Of a stretch of 64,000 nucleotides of DNA, positions 35,301-42,614 are shown one piece after another. Below the pieces are notes generated by a model, which saw nothing but the letters and a program-made list of their open reading frames with translations, was not told the DNA's origin and made no database searches. The stretch spans positions 248,001 through 312,000 of the forward strand of contig NZ_CP070491.1 in assembly GCF_016925495.1 (NCBI RefSeq), given 5' to 3'. A program made the translations under genes and the position numbers. This DNA is from Methylococcus sp. EFPC2. GTDB lineage: Bacteria > Pseudomonadota > Gammaproteobacteria > Methylococcales > Methylococcaceae. Position 1 is the first letter of the stretch; each line of letters starts with the position of its first letter.

Positions 35301-35799
35301 ATTCGTCATTTCTGAGAGCGGGATATTCCCGTTCTACTTCCCGGAAAAGCCCACGAAACCCCGCCAGCCCCCGCGAATTAACGATGCGGCGCAGAATATC
35401 GGCCTTAACATCCGGCTCAAACAGGTTGAGGCCATAGTGCGCAAGGACTTCATGACGGAGCGTCTGGATCGCGTCGTGCACAGAATCCAGGGACCGTCGG
35501 ATAAGTACAACGGTTCCCGACCTGGGCAATAGGTAAGCCTTGACCGTTCCCTCGATGCCGTGATTTGCTCCGAGAGCGTCTTCGAGGGTGTCGGATATTT
35601 GGAAATCCAGTCCGGTACCGGCAGATAATCCGGCTCTGAATTCGTCGATGGCTTGCTGGGCTTGTTCACGGCTTATGCCTCCTGGGGCCTGGCCCCGGTG
35701 GGTAGAAAACTTGGAAAACTGCGGCGTTTCGCCGGCCGGCGGCGCAACAGTATCCCCGGTCGTCGGGTCCTTGCTCTCGCTCAATAGTTCGCGCCGCAA
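32332..35799 (-). CDS. Large phage/mobile-element polyvalent protein, start uncertain
   Basis: An 1,155-residue frame of the type found in phage and integrative-element polyvalent proteins. The N-terminus has TLRHEVLAHYGLNLFEP, a metallopeptidase-like HExxxH helix, and FRIAEEVFAKIAED. Modules then repeat: WLKAPNGAPSKL plus RTPRFKAWFGDWE twice (residues ~275 and ~560), VDENGEPLAAGVDAFASN twice, and SEAAGE-PATASL-IRH blocks twice. The C-terminal ~300 residues are helical. No good ATG or ribosome site precedes it (TTG 35,799 is nominal; a stop lies ~50 bp before), so the 5' end may be lost. Similar proteins are thought to be injected or to act in inter-element conflict. Confidence 0.6.
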   Translation of the reverse strand: MRRELLSESKDPTTGDTVAPPAGETPQFSKFSTHRGQAPGGISREQAQQAIDEFRAGLSAGTGLDFQISDTLEDALGANHGIEGTVKAYLLPRSGTVVLIRRSLDSVHDAIQTLRHEVLAHYGLNLFEPDVKADILRRIVNSRGLAGFRGLFREVEREYPALRNDEFRIAEEVFAKIAEDTPGPLRQWFDRLLAKIAQGLRAIGLLKGRVTKAEMRALVASIAEGIRRGAPQRTFPASNQAQFARELGELPEPLQEEFAALRNRYAGTPGWLKAPNGAPSKLNENQWLMVRTPRFKAWFGDWEGLQNQRFLESKPIAVMSGNEVPQFAKLNQLAHWVGEHWKAKGGVAESPALGKVALDYHAASSSIAHGMSAVKGQAFYLVPEAIEKGRVLGLLEKSEPTDPDAFLIGAPVKIGERDYKLYVEVRRDVNMQRMYVHEAVLRRPLETFNYAAASSEKKAEPRIVLPGAIRTLAQSVADVNPDAVSKLVDENGEPLAAGVDAFASNNPDIRFLTWPDESLQQEFAALRSRYAGTPQWLKAPNGAPSKLSEQQWLIARTPRFKAWFGDWEKAAAIDELVKGAPVVINGNEIADFTEPLDMKTLRIKAREYGDEHVAGNYQNESSGLRIEVRHHGIKEAVSHGGGPDKLKAIAAIPDVLRRGQVVYNGVNPKNPQGRLVVISARVKIARELYVVSAGAREDANGRLFYDHELLDVRRAEGLSSQPGERPKPIHPAPTSTHLNDYYRQFIAQEVPASKGIVELKEVSEAAGESGTDSLQEALGHPPATASLNAIRHRGEQEFKGVEISEAAGEQRAMDRLPETVGASPATASLDFIRHHGWRAFKGKASRVLDENGEPLAAGVDAFASNSPDIRFRIVPAEARAQLGEFGTALLKGSTAGRAVLRGARQFSETVKDVSLGALTVRQVAELARGVLPVLQRRFVPAMQLREAEASNLRARAANDVLMPFDALTRKDKPVADRLAELLVDVRLAGVDPSVPFAHLREPKEMRKRIHALSKLLLGAPNASQQAKWLREREDLSRAIPFEYKRKKAYQGLKDRYEALPEPARTVFQADLKLMQDFGVWHHEALKDMGRIEDQPLRDALNQARLMGSDAALVDQAIRRKGRVITQAKAIMRHGARDFAARAINEANIAYVFVPG

Positions 35800-35940
35800 C
35801 CGACAAGTTTGGGATCCCTTCAGAGGCTCACAGAGGCGTTAATCTCTGCGGTCTCCCCGCGGGACGGCGTTGCAGGGCTGGATTGGCCCGACGCGATCCG
35901 GGGTATATAGACACGCCAAGACTCAAAGGCATCCCCCCCT
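35268..35940. repeat. Segmental duplication, copy B (5' part of polyvalent gene and upstream)
   Basis: This stretch, covering the start of the large polyvalent frame and ~100 bp upstream, closely matches 36,275-37,035 in order and orientation. Matches include the REVEREYP coding region, AIDEFRAGLSA, and upstream DNA reading ATTAAC-GCCTCTGTGAGCC. Ends are approximate. Confidence 0.7.
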
Positions 35941-35989
35941 CGTATATCGACATTTTTTCGCAAATTCCGCCAACGTCAATGGTTGGGAA

Positions 35990-36232
35990 TCATTGATCGG
36001 ATTCGCCCTTTTCCATGGCTACGAGCAAGCTTCTAATATCGGCCCATCGCCACAATGCGCAGCGTCCGGCATGGGTGGGCTTGGGGTAAATTCCTGCTTG
36101 GATGCCTTTGTACCAGGTTGTTTTCGACACCGGCACGAGGGCGGGTATCGGCGTGGGCCTCGCGTTTTTGTCACCGATGATCTGGCTCAGCCTGCAATAG
36201 CCTGTTTTGGGGATGTCATTCATTGGATTCAT
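35990..36232 (-). CDS. AlpA-type DNA-binding protein
   Basis: An 80-residue protein with the AlpA/excisionase-like winged-helix pattern: GYCRLSQIIGDKNA, VPVSKTTWYKGIQAGIYPKP (recognition helix) and ALWRWADIRSLL. Such proteins regulate integrase or structural genes of prophages and islands. ATG 36,232 is chosen; 36,223 is also possible. It sits between the two copies of the duplicated polyvalent-gene segment. Its insertion or a recombination between copies may explain the arrangement. Confidence 0.8.
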   Translation of the reverse strand: MNPMNDIPKTGYCRLSQIIGDKNARPTPIPALVPVSKTTWYKGIQAGIYPKPTHAGRCALWRWADIRSLLVAMEKGESDQ

Positions 36233-36255
36233 GGGTCGGGTTCCGATATGGAGAA

Positions 36256-36822
36256 TTAACTGGCTCCTGCCGCCGTGGCGATTTTGGCGAAAACCTCTTC
36301 GGCTATCCTGAATTCGTCATTTTTGAGATTGGGATATTCCCGCTCTACTTCCCGGAAAAGCCCCCGAAACGCCGGCAGTCCCCTCGAATGAAGGATACGA
36401 CGCAGAATATCGGCCTTGATATCAGGCTCAAACAGGTTGAGGCCATAGTGCGCAAGGACTTCATGGCGGAGCGTCTGGATCGCGTCGTACACAGAATCCA
36501 GGGACCGTCAGATAAGTACAACGGTTCCTGTCCTGGGCAATAGGTAAGCCTTGACCGTTCCCTTGATGCCGTGATTTGGTCCAAGAGCGTCGTCGAGGGT
36601 GTCGGATATTTGGAAATCCAATCCGGTACTTGCAGATAATCCGGCTCTGAATTCGTCGATGGCTTGCTGGGCTTGTTCATGGCTTATGCCTCGTGGGGCC
36701 TGATCCCCGAAGTGGGTAGAAAACTTGGAAAACTGCGGGCCTTGCTCGGCCGCCGGCGCGCCATTATCGCCCTCCGCCGGGTCTTTGCCTTCGGCCAGCA
36801 GTTCACGCCGCAAGGCCTCCAA
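36256..36822 (-). pseudogene. Truncated second copy of the polyvalent protein N-terminus
   Basis: The frame matches the N-terminus of the 1,155-residue protein (ELLAEGKDP, QAQQAIDEFRAGL, VKAYLLPRTGTVVLI). It is interrupted by TGA near 36,510, where the intact copy has an Arg codon (CGA in the same context). It continues YDAIQTLRHEVLAHYGLNLF to FAKIATAAGAS and ends abruptly at 36,256. The rest (over 1,000 residues) is missing. A similar coding stretch continues upstream of the nominal start (QYEKTAELEALRREL). Confidence 0.75.
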
Positions 36823-37035
36823 CTCCGCGGTCTTCTCGTACTGTTGCCGCGCGTGGACAGAGAACAGATTGCTGTGGGCTCAGAGGCGCCGCAAATGACG
36901 AGTCTGAGGTCCCTCAGCGGCTCACAGAGGTGTTAATCTCCACGGTCGCCGCGCGGGACGGCGTTGCTTGGCGGGATTGGCTCGACGCGCGCCGGGGTAT
37001 CTCAATCGGTCAGACGCAAAGACATACCCCCCGTT
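36275..37035. repeat. Segmental duplication, copy A
   Basis: Same content as 35,268-35,940 (copy B) but with an insertion near the 5' end that encodes QYEKTAELEAL. Copies differ by scattered substitutions, so the duplication is not very recent. Confidence 0.65.
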
Positions 37036-37576
37036 TCAGCGCCGGCCGGGATGGCAGGCCGAGATTCTATGGCCAGGCGTGGCGCCTTCGGGCCGGGCTG
37101 GCCGAGCACGTCCAAGGCCCCATGAGCCAGGCGAAAGCAATACGATTCGACTTGAACGCGGTCCCGGTTTTCCCGGTAGCAAAACAGGGGGCTTGGCAAA
37201 ACCAGCCGCTCACGGCAGCGAAGTTGCCGGCTTTTATAAGTTAATCAGCAAACTAACCCCCTTATAACAATTTCGTGACTGGTCCTTTTCCGCGAGCTTT
37301 CTGCCCTCAAAAGGGACCCCCCTGGAAGGACCCGCGCTTTGCTCGGGTCCGTCAGGCACGGCCTTGGCTGGGTGTTCGCCGCACCGGTGAGGTAGCCTGT
37401 CACCTCGATAGCCGAAACACGCTAACGGCAAATCGCTCGCCTTGTGCCTGCAGCTTGGGACGAAGAGGAGGAGCCGGAACATGCTCACCCTAATGGTCGC
37501 AAGCCGTGAGTGGTGGGGCTTACAACTAATAGCTATGACGTTTTGCGTATAAAGTGCGTGTATGTATGTGATTTTA
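36823..37576. other. Element intergenic region without a supported gene
   Basis: This covers the outer part of duplication copy A and ~500 bp beyond it. Frames on both strands are Pro/Arg-rich or lack family features. No RNA gene was recognised. It may hold promoter and partition-type sites, but none can be named. Confidence 0.4.
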
Positions 37577-37807
37577 GTGGGAAGAATGGGAAGGGACCGC
37601 TACAGCCCAGGGCTGGCAAGGCCTCCAGCGCTTCCCATTTTTTGATTGGCGAAAATCAAGTGGGAAAAGTGGGAAGGAGTAGGGTATCTGCTCCCCGTTT
37701 TTCATCCCACTTTTGTGGGAAGACCTTCCCACTTTTTTAGGCTGAGTGGGAAGGCATAAGTTTTTGATAAATAATTATATATATTTATTTCTTCCCACTC
37801 TTCCCAC
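37577..37807. other. Candidate replication origin: iterons and AT-rich tract
   Basis: The 8-mer GTGGGAAG or its complement occurs exactly at 37,577, 37,669, 37,715, 37,725 (reverse), 37,746, 37,791 (reverse) and 37,800 (reverse), with one-base variants at 37,586, 37,631 and 37,660. Between the copies at 37,746 and 37,791 lies an AT-only tract (TAAATAATTATATATATT). The site abuts the 3' end of the DUF927 replication-type gene. P4-like satellites carry a comparable origin with short iterons beside an AT-rich region. Function is inferred from this resemblance. Confidence 0.55.
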
Positions 37808-37828
37808 AATATACAAGATATATAAGCC

Positions 37829-39724
37829 CTATCCCTCCAGGGCGTTGACGTTTAGGTGATACACCCAGATCCCGACGCCGCCTATCCACTGCTTGATTGC
37901 AAGCCGGGGTTGCTTCGCGTCGACCGTCGTCGAGATCAGCAAGTCTTGCTCATAAATGCGCTTCCAGAGGGTCCCTTTGCCAACCGGAATCAACGTTCCT
38001 TGGCCACGTGCAAATTCCTGCACAACCTTAAAGGCGGCATTACCGTCCAACCAAAGGTCCACGCCATTGGTCCACCCGATGCAGACGCGGCCTTTGGGAT
38101 GCGGTGTCTTGTTACCCTCGTCGTCGACCACGGTAGACCAGCCCCAGGCGTGCGGATGATCCACTGGCGGGCCTTGGGTGATGCGGTCGGCGACATAGCA
38201 CAGGCCAGACGTGAGCGCTGATCGCAGCAGATCGAAAAACCGCGTGACTTCGTTCTCCTCGGTTTGCGTCTCGCCTTGCCGCTGCATCAGCTCCATCAGC
38301 GCCGCCGTGCTGCGGTCAAAGAAGCCCTCGGCCGCCGTAATGGCGCCCGTGGCGATGGCGTACTGTTCCAGCAGATGGAGTCCATGTACCAGCGATGCCG
38401 TGTCGCTGGCCGTGCGCGCGTGGCTGTAGGCATGTTCCTGGAGAATGGCTTCCCGGGTTTTCTGAATCCCGGCCGGTAGCTCGTCCCTTAAGGCCTCGAA
38501 GCGCTTGGCCAACCAGCGAATAAACCCCGCCATGGACTTGGCAAGCAACCCGTTTGCCGCGTGCCGCTGCATTTGGCTGAGCGCGGCGCGGTCGACGTCT
38601 CCTTTGCGCAGCCTGACGATGGCCAGCCGTGCGCGTAACGACTCGCCGGCCGGCAAGTCCTCGCCGGTACTGAGGATCACGCCGCGCGGGTGATAGGCGG
38701 GGCGCTGTTTGAGATCGGTTGTCCTTCGTCCCCGTCCGGACTGGTTGCCGGCGGACCTGTGCAAATGGTCGGCTTTGGTGTGCAAGCGGCTGATGTCGGT
38801 CGCCGTGCCGATTGGTTTGAAGTCGTCGACCACGAACAGCGCGTCCTTGGCGGCGTGTGCCTTCTGCTCCAGATCGGTTTCCGTGTCGACCCAGGCGCCC
38901 GGCAGCGCGCGCGCTGAAAACGCGCCGAAATGCGCCATCGCAAGGGCCGCTAGCTCGGACTTGAAACAGCCGGTGGTCCCTTCCAGCCAGCCGCCGTGGT
39001 CCACCGCCACGATGTGCGCTGTCGCCGCCCGATAGATCAGCGCCAGCAATAAGGCGCCCACTTCCGGCCGCTGCGGACATAGGTCGAACAGGGCCAGGCT
39101 AGCCCTTACGGCCTCGCTGAGCGCTTCGCCGTCTGGCGGTGCTGGCAAACGGTATAGGGCCATGTGGCCGCGCCCTGGCTCAACCTCCACATCCTCGCGC
39201 ACGTCCTCCGCGCCGATCGCGCCGCCGGCGTGCAGATAGCGCCACTGCTCGTCGATGCGCCGCCAGCCGGTGTGACTGTAGATCGTGCGTCGCCCAAACT
39301 CGGGTGATAGTTCCTGGATCGCACAGCGCAGGTGATCCTTGGTGCCCTGACCCGCGTAGACGATCGCCGCAGCCCCCAAGCGTGCGGTGACCCAGCCCAG
39401 GCCGGCAAAGTCTGCCGCCGTGACGTCGAACACGGGGAAGGTCCGGCCCGCTAACTGTGCTTCGATGGCGAAGCGAAGCTCTGGGGTCTCCTCGCCATCG
39501 TCATATTCTACTTGCGCCGCGATGCGCGCCGCGAAATTACACAAGGGAAACAGAAGGTCGTTCGGTTCCTGCTTTTGCACCCGGCAAATGCGCCCTTCGT
39601 GGATCTTATAGCGCGTGCCCCAATGCTCACTGGAACGCTTGTTGTCCTTAGCTTTGCGCCGACGGGGGTCAAGCGGGACTATTACAATCTTGTCATCGGG
39701 TGGTTTTCGGGTGTCGCCGGTCAT
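37829..39724 (-). CDS. DUF927-domain protein, helicase/primase-like replication protein of the element
   Basis: From ATG 39,724 the protein has 631 residues. The middle (residues ~130-430) is the DUF927 ATPase-like domain: IYSHTGWRRIDEQWRYLHAG, GGWLEGTTGCFKSELAALAM with a Walker A-like loop, KDALFVVDDFKPIGTATD as Walker B, and RARLAIVRLRKGDVD. The C-terminus holds a winged-helix-like region (GTLIPVGKGTLWKRIYEQDL). DUF927 proteins occur in phages and integrative elements next to primase genes and are believed to unwind the origin. Its ATG overlaps the upstream stop (ATGA). The candidate iteron origin lies just past its 3' end. Confidence 0.82.
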   Translation of the reverse strand: MTGDTRKPPDDKIVIVPLDPRRRKAKDNKRSSEHWGTRYKIHEGRICRVQKQEPNDLLFPLCNFAARIAAQVEYDDGEETPELRFAIEAQLAGRTFPVFDVTAADFAGLGWVTARLGAAAIVYAGQGTKDHLRCAIQELSPEFGRRTIYSHTGWRRIDEQWRYLHAGGAIGAEDVREDVEVEPGRGHMALYRLPAPPDGEALSEAVRASLALFDLCPQRPEVGALLLALIYRAATAHIVAVDHGGWLEGTTGCFKSELAALAMAHFGAFSARALPGAWVDTETDLEQKAHAAKDALFVVDDFKPIGTATDISRLHTKADHLHRSAGNQSGRGRRTTDLKQRPAYHPRGVILSTGEDLPAGESLRARLAIVRLRKGDVDRAALSQMQRHAANGLLAKSMAGFIRWLAKRFEALRDELPAGIQKTREAILQEHAYSHARTASDTASLVHGLHLLEQYAIATGAITAAEGFFDRSTAALMELMQRQGETQTEENEVTRFFDLLRSALTSGLCYVADRITQGPPVDHPHAWGWSTVVDDEGNKTPHPKGRVCIGWTNGVDLWLDGNAAFKVVQEFARGQGTLIPVGKGTLWKRIYEQDLLISTTVDAKQPRLAIKQWIGGVGIWVYHLNVNALEG

Positions 39725-40080
39725 GACGTCCCCTCTCCGCTGGCTGGACGGTACAGGGTGGCCGGCCCGTCGTCTTCGGCGAGGTTCCAGATGACGAACA
39801 GCGCCCCGGACTGGATTAGCTCCACGCTGAGCCTGTCCAGCGTCTCCCATGGCTCAGGATCGCCGAAACCGAACACGATGCAATTGGTGTCCGCCACTGG
39901 CCACACGAAGGCTTCCGGGTCTTCTCCGAAAGGCAGGACCAGCTTGCGCCCGACGAACCAGCTACGGGAAGCCGCCCGCCGCCAAGCTTCGCGCCCCGTC
40001 AAGATAGCAATACTGCCGCGGGCATCGTTCAGTTGCCGGCTGTAGGGCGCGTGCTTTTTCCTGCGTTCAAAACCGGACAT
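39721..40080 (-). CDS. Small hypothetical protein of the element operon
   Basis: 119 residues from ATG 40,080 (MSGFERRKKHAPYSRQLNDA). It has no known domain. WFVGRKLVLPFGEDPEAFVW and WETLDRLSVELIQSGALFVI suggest a compact alpha/beta fold. It overlaps the upstream primase-like gene by 14 bp and the downstream DUF927 gene by ATGA, so it is in the replication operon and may be an accessory factor for it. Confidence 0.6.
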   Translation of the reverse strand: MSGFERRKKHAPYSRQLNDARGSIAILTGREAWRRAASRSWFVGRKLVLPFGEDPEAFVWPVADTNCIVFGFGDPEPWETLDRLSVELIQSGALFVIWNLAEDDGPATLYRPASGEGTS

Positions 40081-40438
40081 GGCAACTCCTCTCGTCCTCA
40101 ACGGCTTCAGCCGGCGTCGATCCGCAGTGGTTCGCGGCTTTGGCTGTCAGTCTGGCTGGATAGGCGGCCGCTTCGCCCTGGCTGCCACCATCGACAAAGG
40201 CGACAAGGCTGATTGCATCGCCGCCCTTGTCGCCGCTGGCAAAGTCCGACCAGACCCCGGCCTTGTTGCCTTCCAGGCAGACCTTAAGGCTTTGCCCATC
40301 GGCGCCGGATCGGTCGCCGATGGGCCATTCCCGCCCGCTGCACTTGCCATTGGGCAGCCAATGTCGGCAGATCGGCTCAAGACTGGCGATCGCCGCTGCC
40401 TTGATAGCCTCGAAGTACAGCGGCTTAGGTCTAGCCAT
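40067..40438 (-). CDS. Primase-type zinc-finger protein
   Basis: 123 residues from ATG 40,438 (MARPKPLYFEAIKAAAIASL). The pattern RHWLPNGKCSGREWPIGDRS, then KVCLEGNKAGVWSDFASGDK and GGDAISLVAFV, is that of the N-terminal template-binding domain of phage and P4-like primases (LP-GK, W-DFA-G--GD). The catalytic toprim part is absent, so it probably loads or guides the DUF927 protein. It overlaps its neighbours at both ends, typical of a tightly packed replication operon. Confidence 0.75.
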   Translation of the reverse strand: MARPKPLYFEAIKAAAIASLEPICRHWLPNGKCSGREWPIGDRSGADGQSLKVCLEGNKAGVWSDFASGDKGGDAISLVAFVDGGSQGEAAAYPARLTAKAANHCGSTPAEAVEDERSCHVRF

Positions 40439-40514
40439 TGCTAGCCTCCTCATCCGCCCCGGCCAGGAAAGCCTCCACGAGCATGTCGGTAAGGTCGCCC
40501 CGGTCCAGCGTCAT
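40431..40514 (-). CDS. Very small protein (27 aa) in the element operon
   Basis: MTLDRGDLTDMLVEAFLAGA then DEEASNG. Its ATG overlaps the preceding stop (ATGA) and its stop lies inside the start of the primase-like gene. An acidic amphipathic helix. Inclusion rests on exact packing in the overlapping operon; it may serve only to couple translation. Confidence 0.4.
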   Translation of the reverse strand: MTLDRGDLTDMLVEAFLAGADEEASNG

Positions 40515-40696
40515 GCCATCCGCTCCATTACGCATGGAATGGAGTGGTGTCCAATCAGCTCGGCCGCGAAACCACGTGCCTTTCTGAACATCACTAGCCG
40601 CGTTTGCCCCGTTCCGTCGGAAGCCGCGATCTCGTCGAGTATCTCCCGAACGACGGGGTCCATATTGACGGGCTTTTTGGGTTGCGGGCTGCTCAT
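40511..40696 (-). CDS. Small hypothetical protein (61 aa)
   Basis: MSSPQPKKPVNMDPVVREIL, then DEIAASDGTGQTRLVMFRKA. It has no recognised family. It starts at an ATGA overlap with the frame upstream and ends at an ATGA overlap with the 27-residue peptide. A basic, helix-rich protein, possibly DNA-binding; function unknown. Confidence 0.5.
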   Translation of the reverse strand: MSSPQPKKPVNMDPVVREILDEIAASDGTGQTRLVMFRKARGFAAELIGHHSIPCVMERMA

Positions 40697-40996
40697 GACT
40701 GCGGCCCTCCCTGCTGGCCGGCATCGGTCGCCGCGTTAAACAGAGCGCGGGCGTGCTGGTCCGCACGGCCGATCAGATCGACTGCTTCGGCCAGACTGGC
40801 CGCGATACTGAAAGGGCGTGCGCATGGCGGGGTGCCGCTCCTGCTTCGCATGCCGCACGGCGGCCCGTAGAACCGTCGACAGGCACGGATAATAGCTAAG
40901 AGGGCCAGGACGGCAGCCGGCAGCGACCAGGCGCCACATCCCGTCGATTTCACGCCTTAGCTTTCGCTGAAAGTATGTATCGCGCGGGCGGCTCAT
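40693..40996 (-). pseudogene. Probable frameshifted small gene of the element operon
   Basis: One frame starts at ATG 40,996 in an ATGA overlap with the AlpA-like gene (MSRPRDTYFQRKLRREIDGM). A second frame ends at 40,693 in an ATGA overlap with the next gene (SIAASLAEAVDLIGRADQHA, then RALFNAATDAGQQGGPQS). Because each frame fits the operon packing at only one end, a one-base shift near 40,820 probably joins them into one ~100-residue protein. It could instead be two overlapping genes. Confidence 0.45.
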
Positions 40997-41331
40997 GGCT
41001 TGCCCCCTTCGCTACCGTCAGCGGCCCCGGCCAGCTTGGCCAGCACGGCCCGGATATCGCCGACACGCCAGGCGGTACTAGACGGACCCAGCTTTACCGG
41101 AGCAGGGAGTGTGCCGTCCTTGGATCGCCGCCAAACCGTGTTTTTTGAACAGGCGAACAAAGCCGCCAGGGTGTCCACGCGAACATAGCCCGAATCCGGT
41201 AAGGCGTCGAAATCCACTAAGGGATCGCGGGTCTTGGGTGAGCGTTTGGCGGGTGATTTCGCAGGCCGGAGATCAGCCGTGACCCGTGTGGGGAGTTGTG
41301 GAGCGGGGTGTTTGGATTTGTGCTTTTGCAT
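40993..41331 (-). CDS. AlpA/excisionase-type regulator
   Basis: 112 residues from ATG 41,331, which has a GGAGG ribosome site 8 nt upstream; the ATG at 41,346 has none. The basic N-terminal half (KHKSKHPAPQLPTRV, AKRSPKTRDP) is followed by a MerR/AlpA-like helix-turn-helix: SGYVRVDTLAALFACSKNTV, then WRRSKDGTLPAPVKLGPSSTAWRVG split over the wing. It begins the replication operon of the element and probably controls it, as AlpA-like proteins do in P4-type islands. Confidence 0.78.
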   Translation of the reverse strand: MQKHKSKHPAPQLPTRVTADLRPAKSPAKRSPKTRDPLVDFDALPDSGYVRVDTLAALFACSKNTVWRRSKDGTLPAPVKLGPSSTAWRVGDIRAVLAKLAGAADGSEGGKP

Positions 41332-41476
41332 CGCTTTGGCCTCCATGTGGCCAGTTAAGGTGCGATGTAGTTTCGCGGCGTACAGTTGCGTTTATAAGCC
41401 CGTTAACGGGGTAATCGTCCACTGTACGCGGACGGCATCCATTGTGCCGGCAGGAGTTACACCCTGCACGCTGAGG

Positions 41477-42097
41477 CTACCCTCTCCGCGCAGACTGAAG
41501 CTTATTGAACTGGGTGAGCCACTTTCTAACAGTCCTAAATTTAGCGGGGACCACTTTGCCCGCTATATCCTCCGCAGCAGCATCCAGGCTCTTGTACATC
41601 CCCATATTCTTCTCATAGTGTGCTAACGCCTGCTCCTTGATGAATCGGTTTTCAGCATGTCGGACCGTAGCGGCCTTTTTCGCCAACCGTGACATTGCAT
41701 CTTGGATAATAGTATCCTCCGGATAGCTTGAGCCAGTTGCCATACCCAGCCAGTAATAGGCCACTCCAACATGCGCCCACGCTTTGTTTGAGTCGCCTTG
41801 CAGATCCGCAAATACTGCCGATTTGCAATATAAGCGGGCAATAGAAGCCATCATGAACGACTCTGCCCGCACCCCAACAGAGCCCTTGGCGGAAAGTGAT
41901 TCAAAGAGCGCCTCAGGCGATGCATAAACGCTGGTTGCTTCCCCACTTACCGTCACCTCCGGTAGCTCGGACATGAATTTTTGCCCGTTATTACCGGGAA
42001 ACCATGCGTAGTGGAGAGCTGAAAGGGTTTCGAGTATCTGCCGAGCCGCATCAAGTGGCTTTCCCATGGGTTCAATCAGGTTATCCTCTTCAGCCAT
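41477..42097 (-). CDS. Hypothetical protein of the element
   Basis: A soluble, largely helical 206-residue protein (MASIARLYCKSAVFADLQGD; NKAWAHVGVAYYWLGMA; RLAKKAATVRHAENRFIKEQ). It has no signal peptide or known family. The last ~40 residues (VVPAKFRTVRKWLTQFNKLQ) look like a short DNA-binding or helical end. It is separated from the integrase gene by ~500 bp and from the AlpA-like gene by ~130 bp, so it probably has its own promoter. It may be cargo. Confidence 0.6.
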   Translation of the reverse strand: MAEEDNLIEPMGKPLDAARQILETLSALHYAWFPGNNGQKFMSELPEVTVSGEATSVYASPEALFESLSAKGSVGVRAESFMMASIARLYCKSAVFADLQGDSNKAWAHVGVAYYWLGMATGSSYPEDTIIQDAMSRLAKKAATVRHAENRFIKEQALAHYEKNMGMYKSLDAAAEDIAGKVVPAKFRTVRKWLTQFNKLQSARRG

Positions 42098-42385
42098 AAC
42101 TTTCCTTCAAGAGTCGGCCCTTCATGGTAGGCACCACGCCAGCGGGTGAAGGGGTCCCGTTTTCGTCTGGCCGGACTAGGCGTGGTGATTCGATGGTATC
42201 AGGTTCGGGCGGGGCGGGCCTTGCAGTCAGGCGGCCGTGTTCGATGTTTAGGCCTTGAACGATGAGAAAACTTTCTTCCGTTCAAATTGCGTGCGCGTGG
42301 CTGATCGCCGACAGTAAGGTAGGCGGGTGTTCTCCGGGCTCTTTGCGCTGGCGGGCTTGGTCGGCATAGCTTTCTTGCTGCTCAT

Positions 42386-42607
42386 ATGGCCTTGACCGAT
42401 AGACTTATGACCATGCGCAAGCACCAACCACGATCAACACGCCGCGACCTTGCCATATGGGCCTTACTGGTTGCCGCCTATTACGCTTTTCCTGATACCG
42501 TTGCCAAGATCGCCATGCTTTCCGTGGGCCTGCTCTGGCTCCTCTCCGGCGCGCTGGTACTGGTCATCGTGCTGTTGTACTTCATTGACTTTGGCCGGCC
42601 GAAGTAG
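42386..42607 (+). CDS. Small membrane protein (73 aa)
   Basis: A basic N-terminus (MRKHQPRSTRRD) is followed by two hydrophobic segments (LAIWALLVAAYYAFPDTVA and MLSVGLLWLLSGALVLVIVL) and ends at FIDFGRPK. It is the only plus-strand gene in the element core and is convergent with the integrase. Function unknown. ATG 42,386 is nominal; the Met at 42,407 is also possible. Confidence 0.5.
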   Translation: MALTDRLMTMRKHQPRSTRRDLAIWALLVAAYYAFPDTVAKIAMLSVGLLWLLSGALVLVIVLLYFIDFGRPK

Positions 42608-42614
42608 GCCACAA

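Noticed and set aside
36930-37244. Plus-strand gene upstream of the polyvalent fragment
   Set aside because: Part of it lies in the duplicated segment and it has no counterpart in the other copy; composition is not protein-like.
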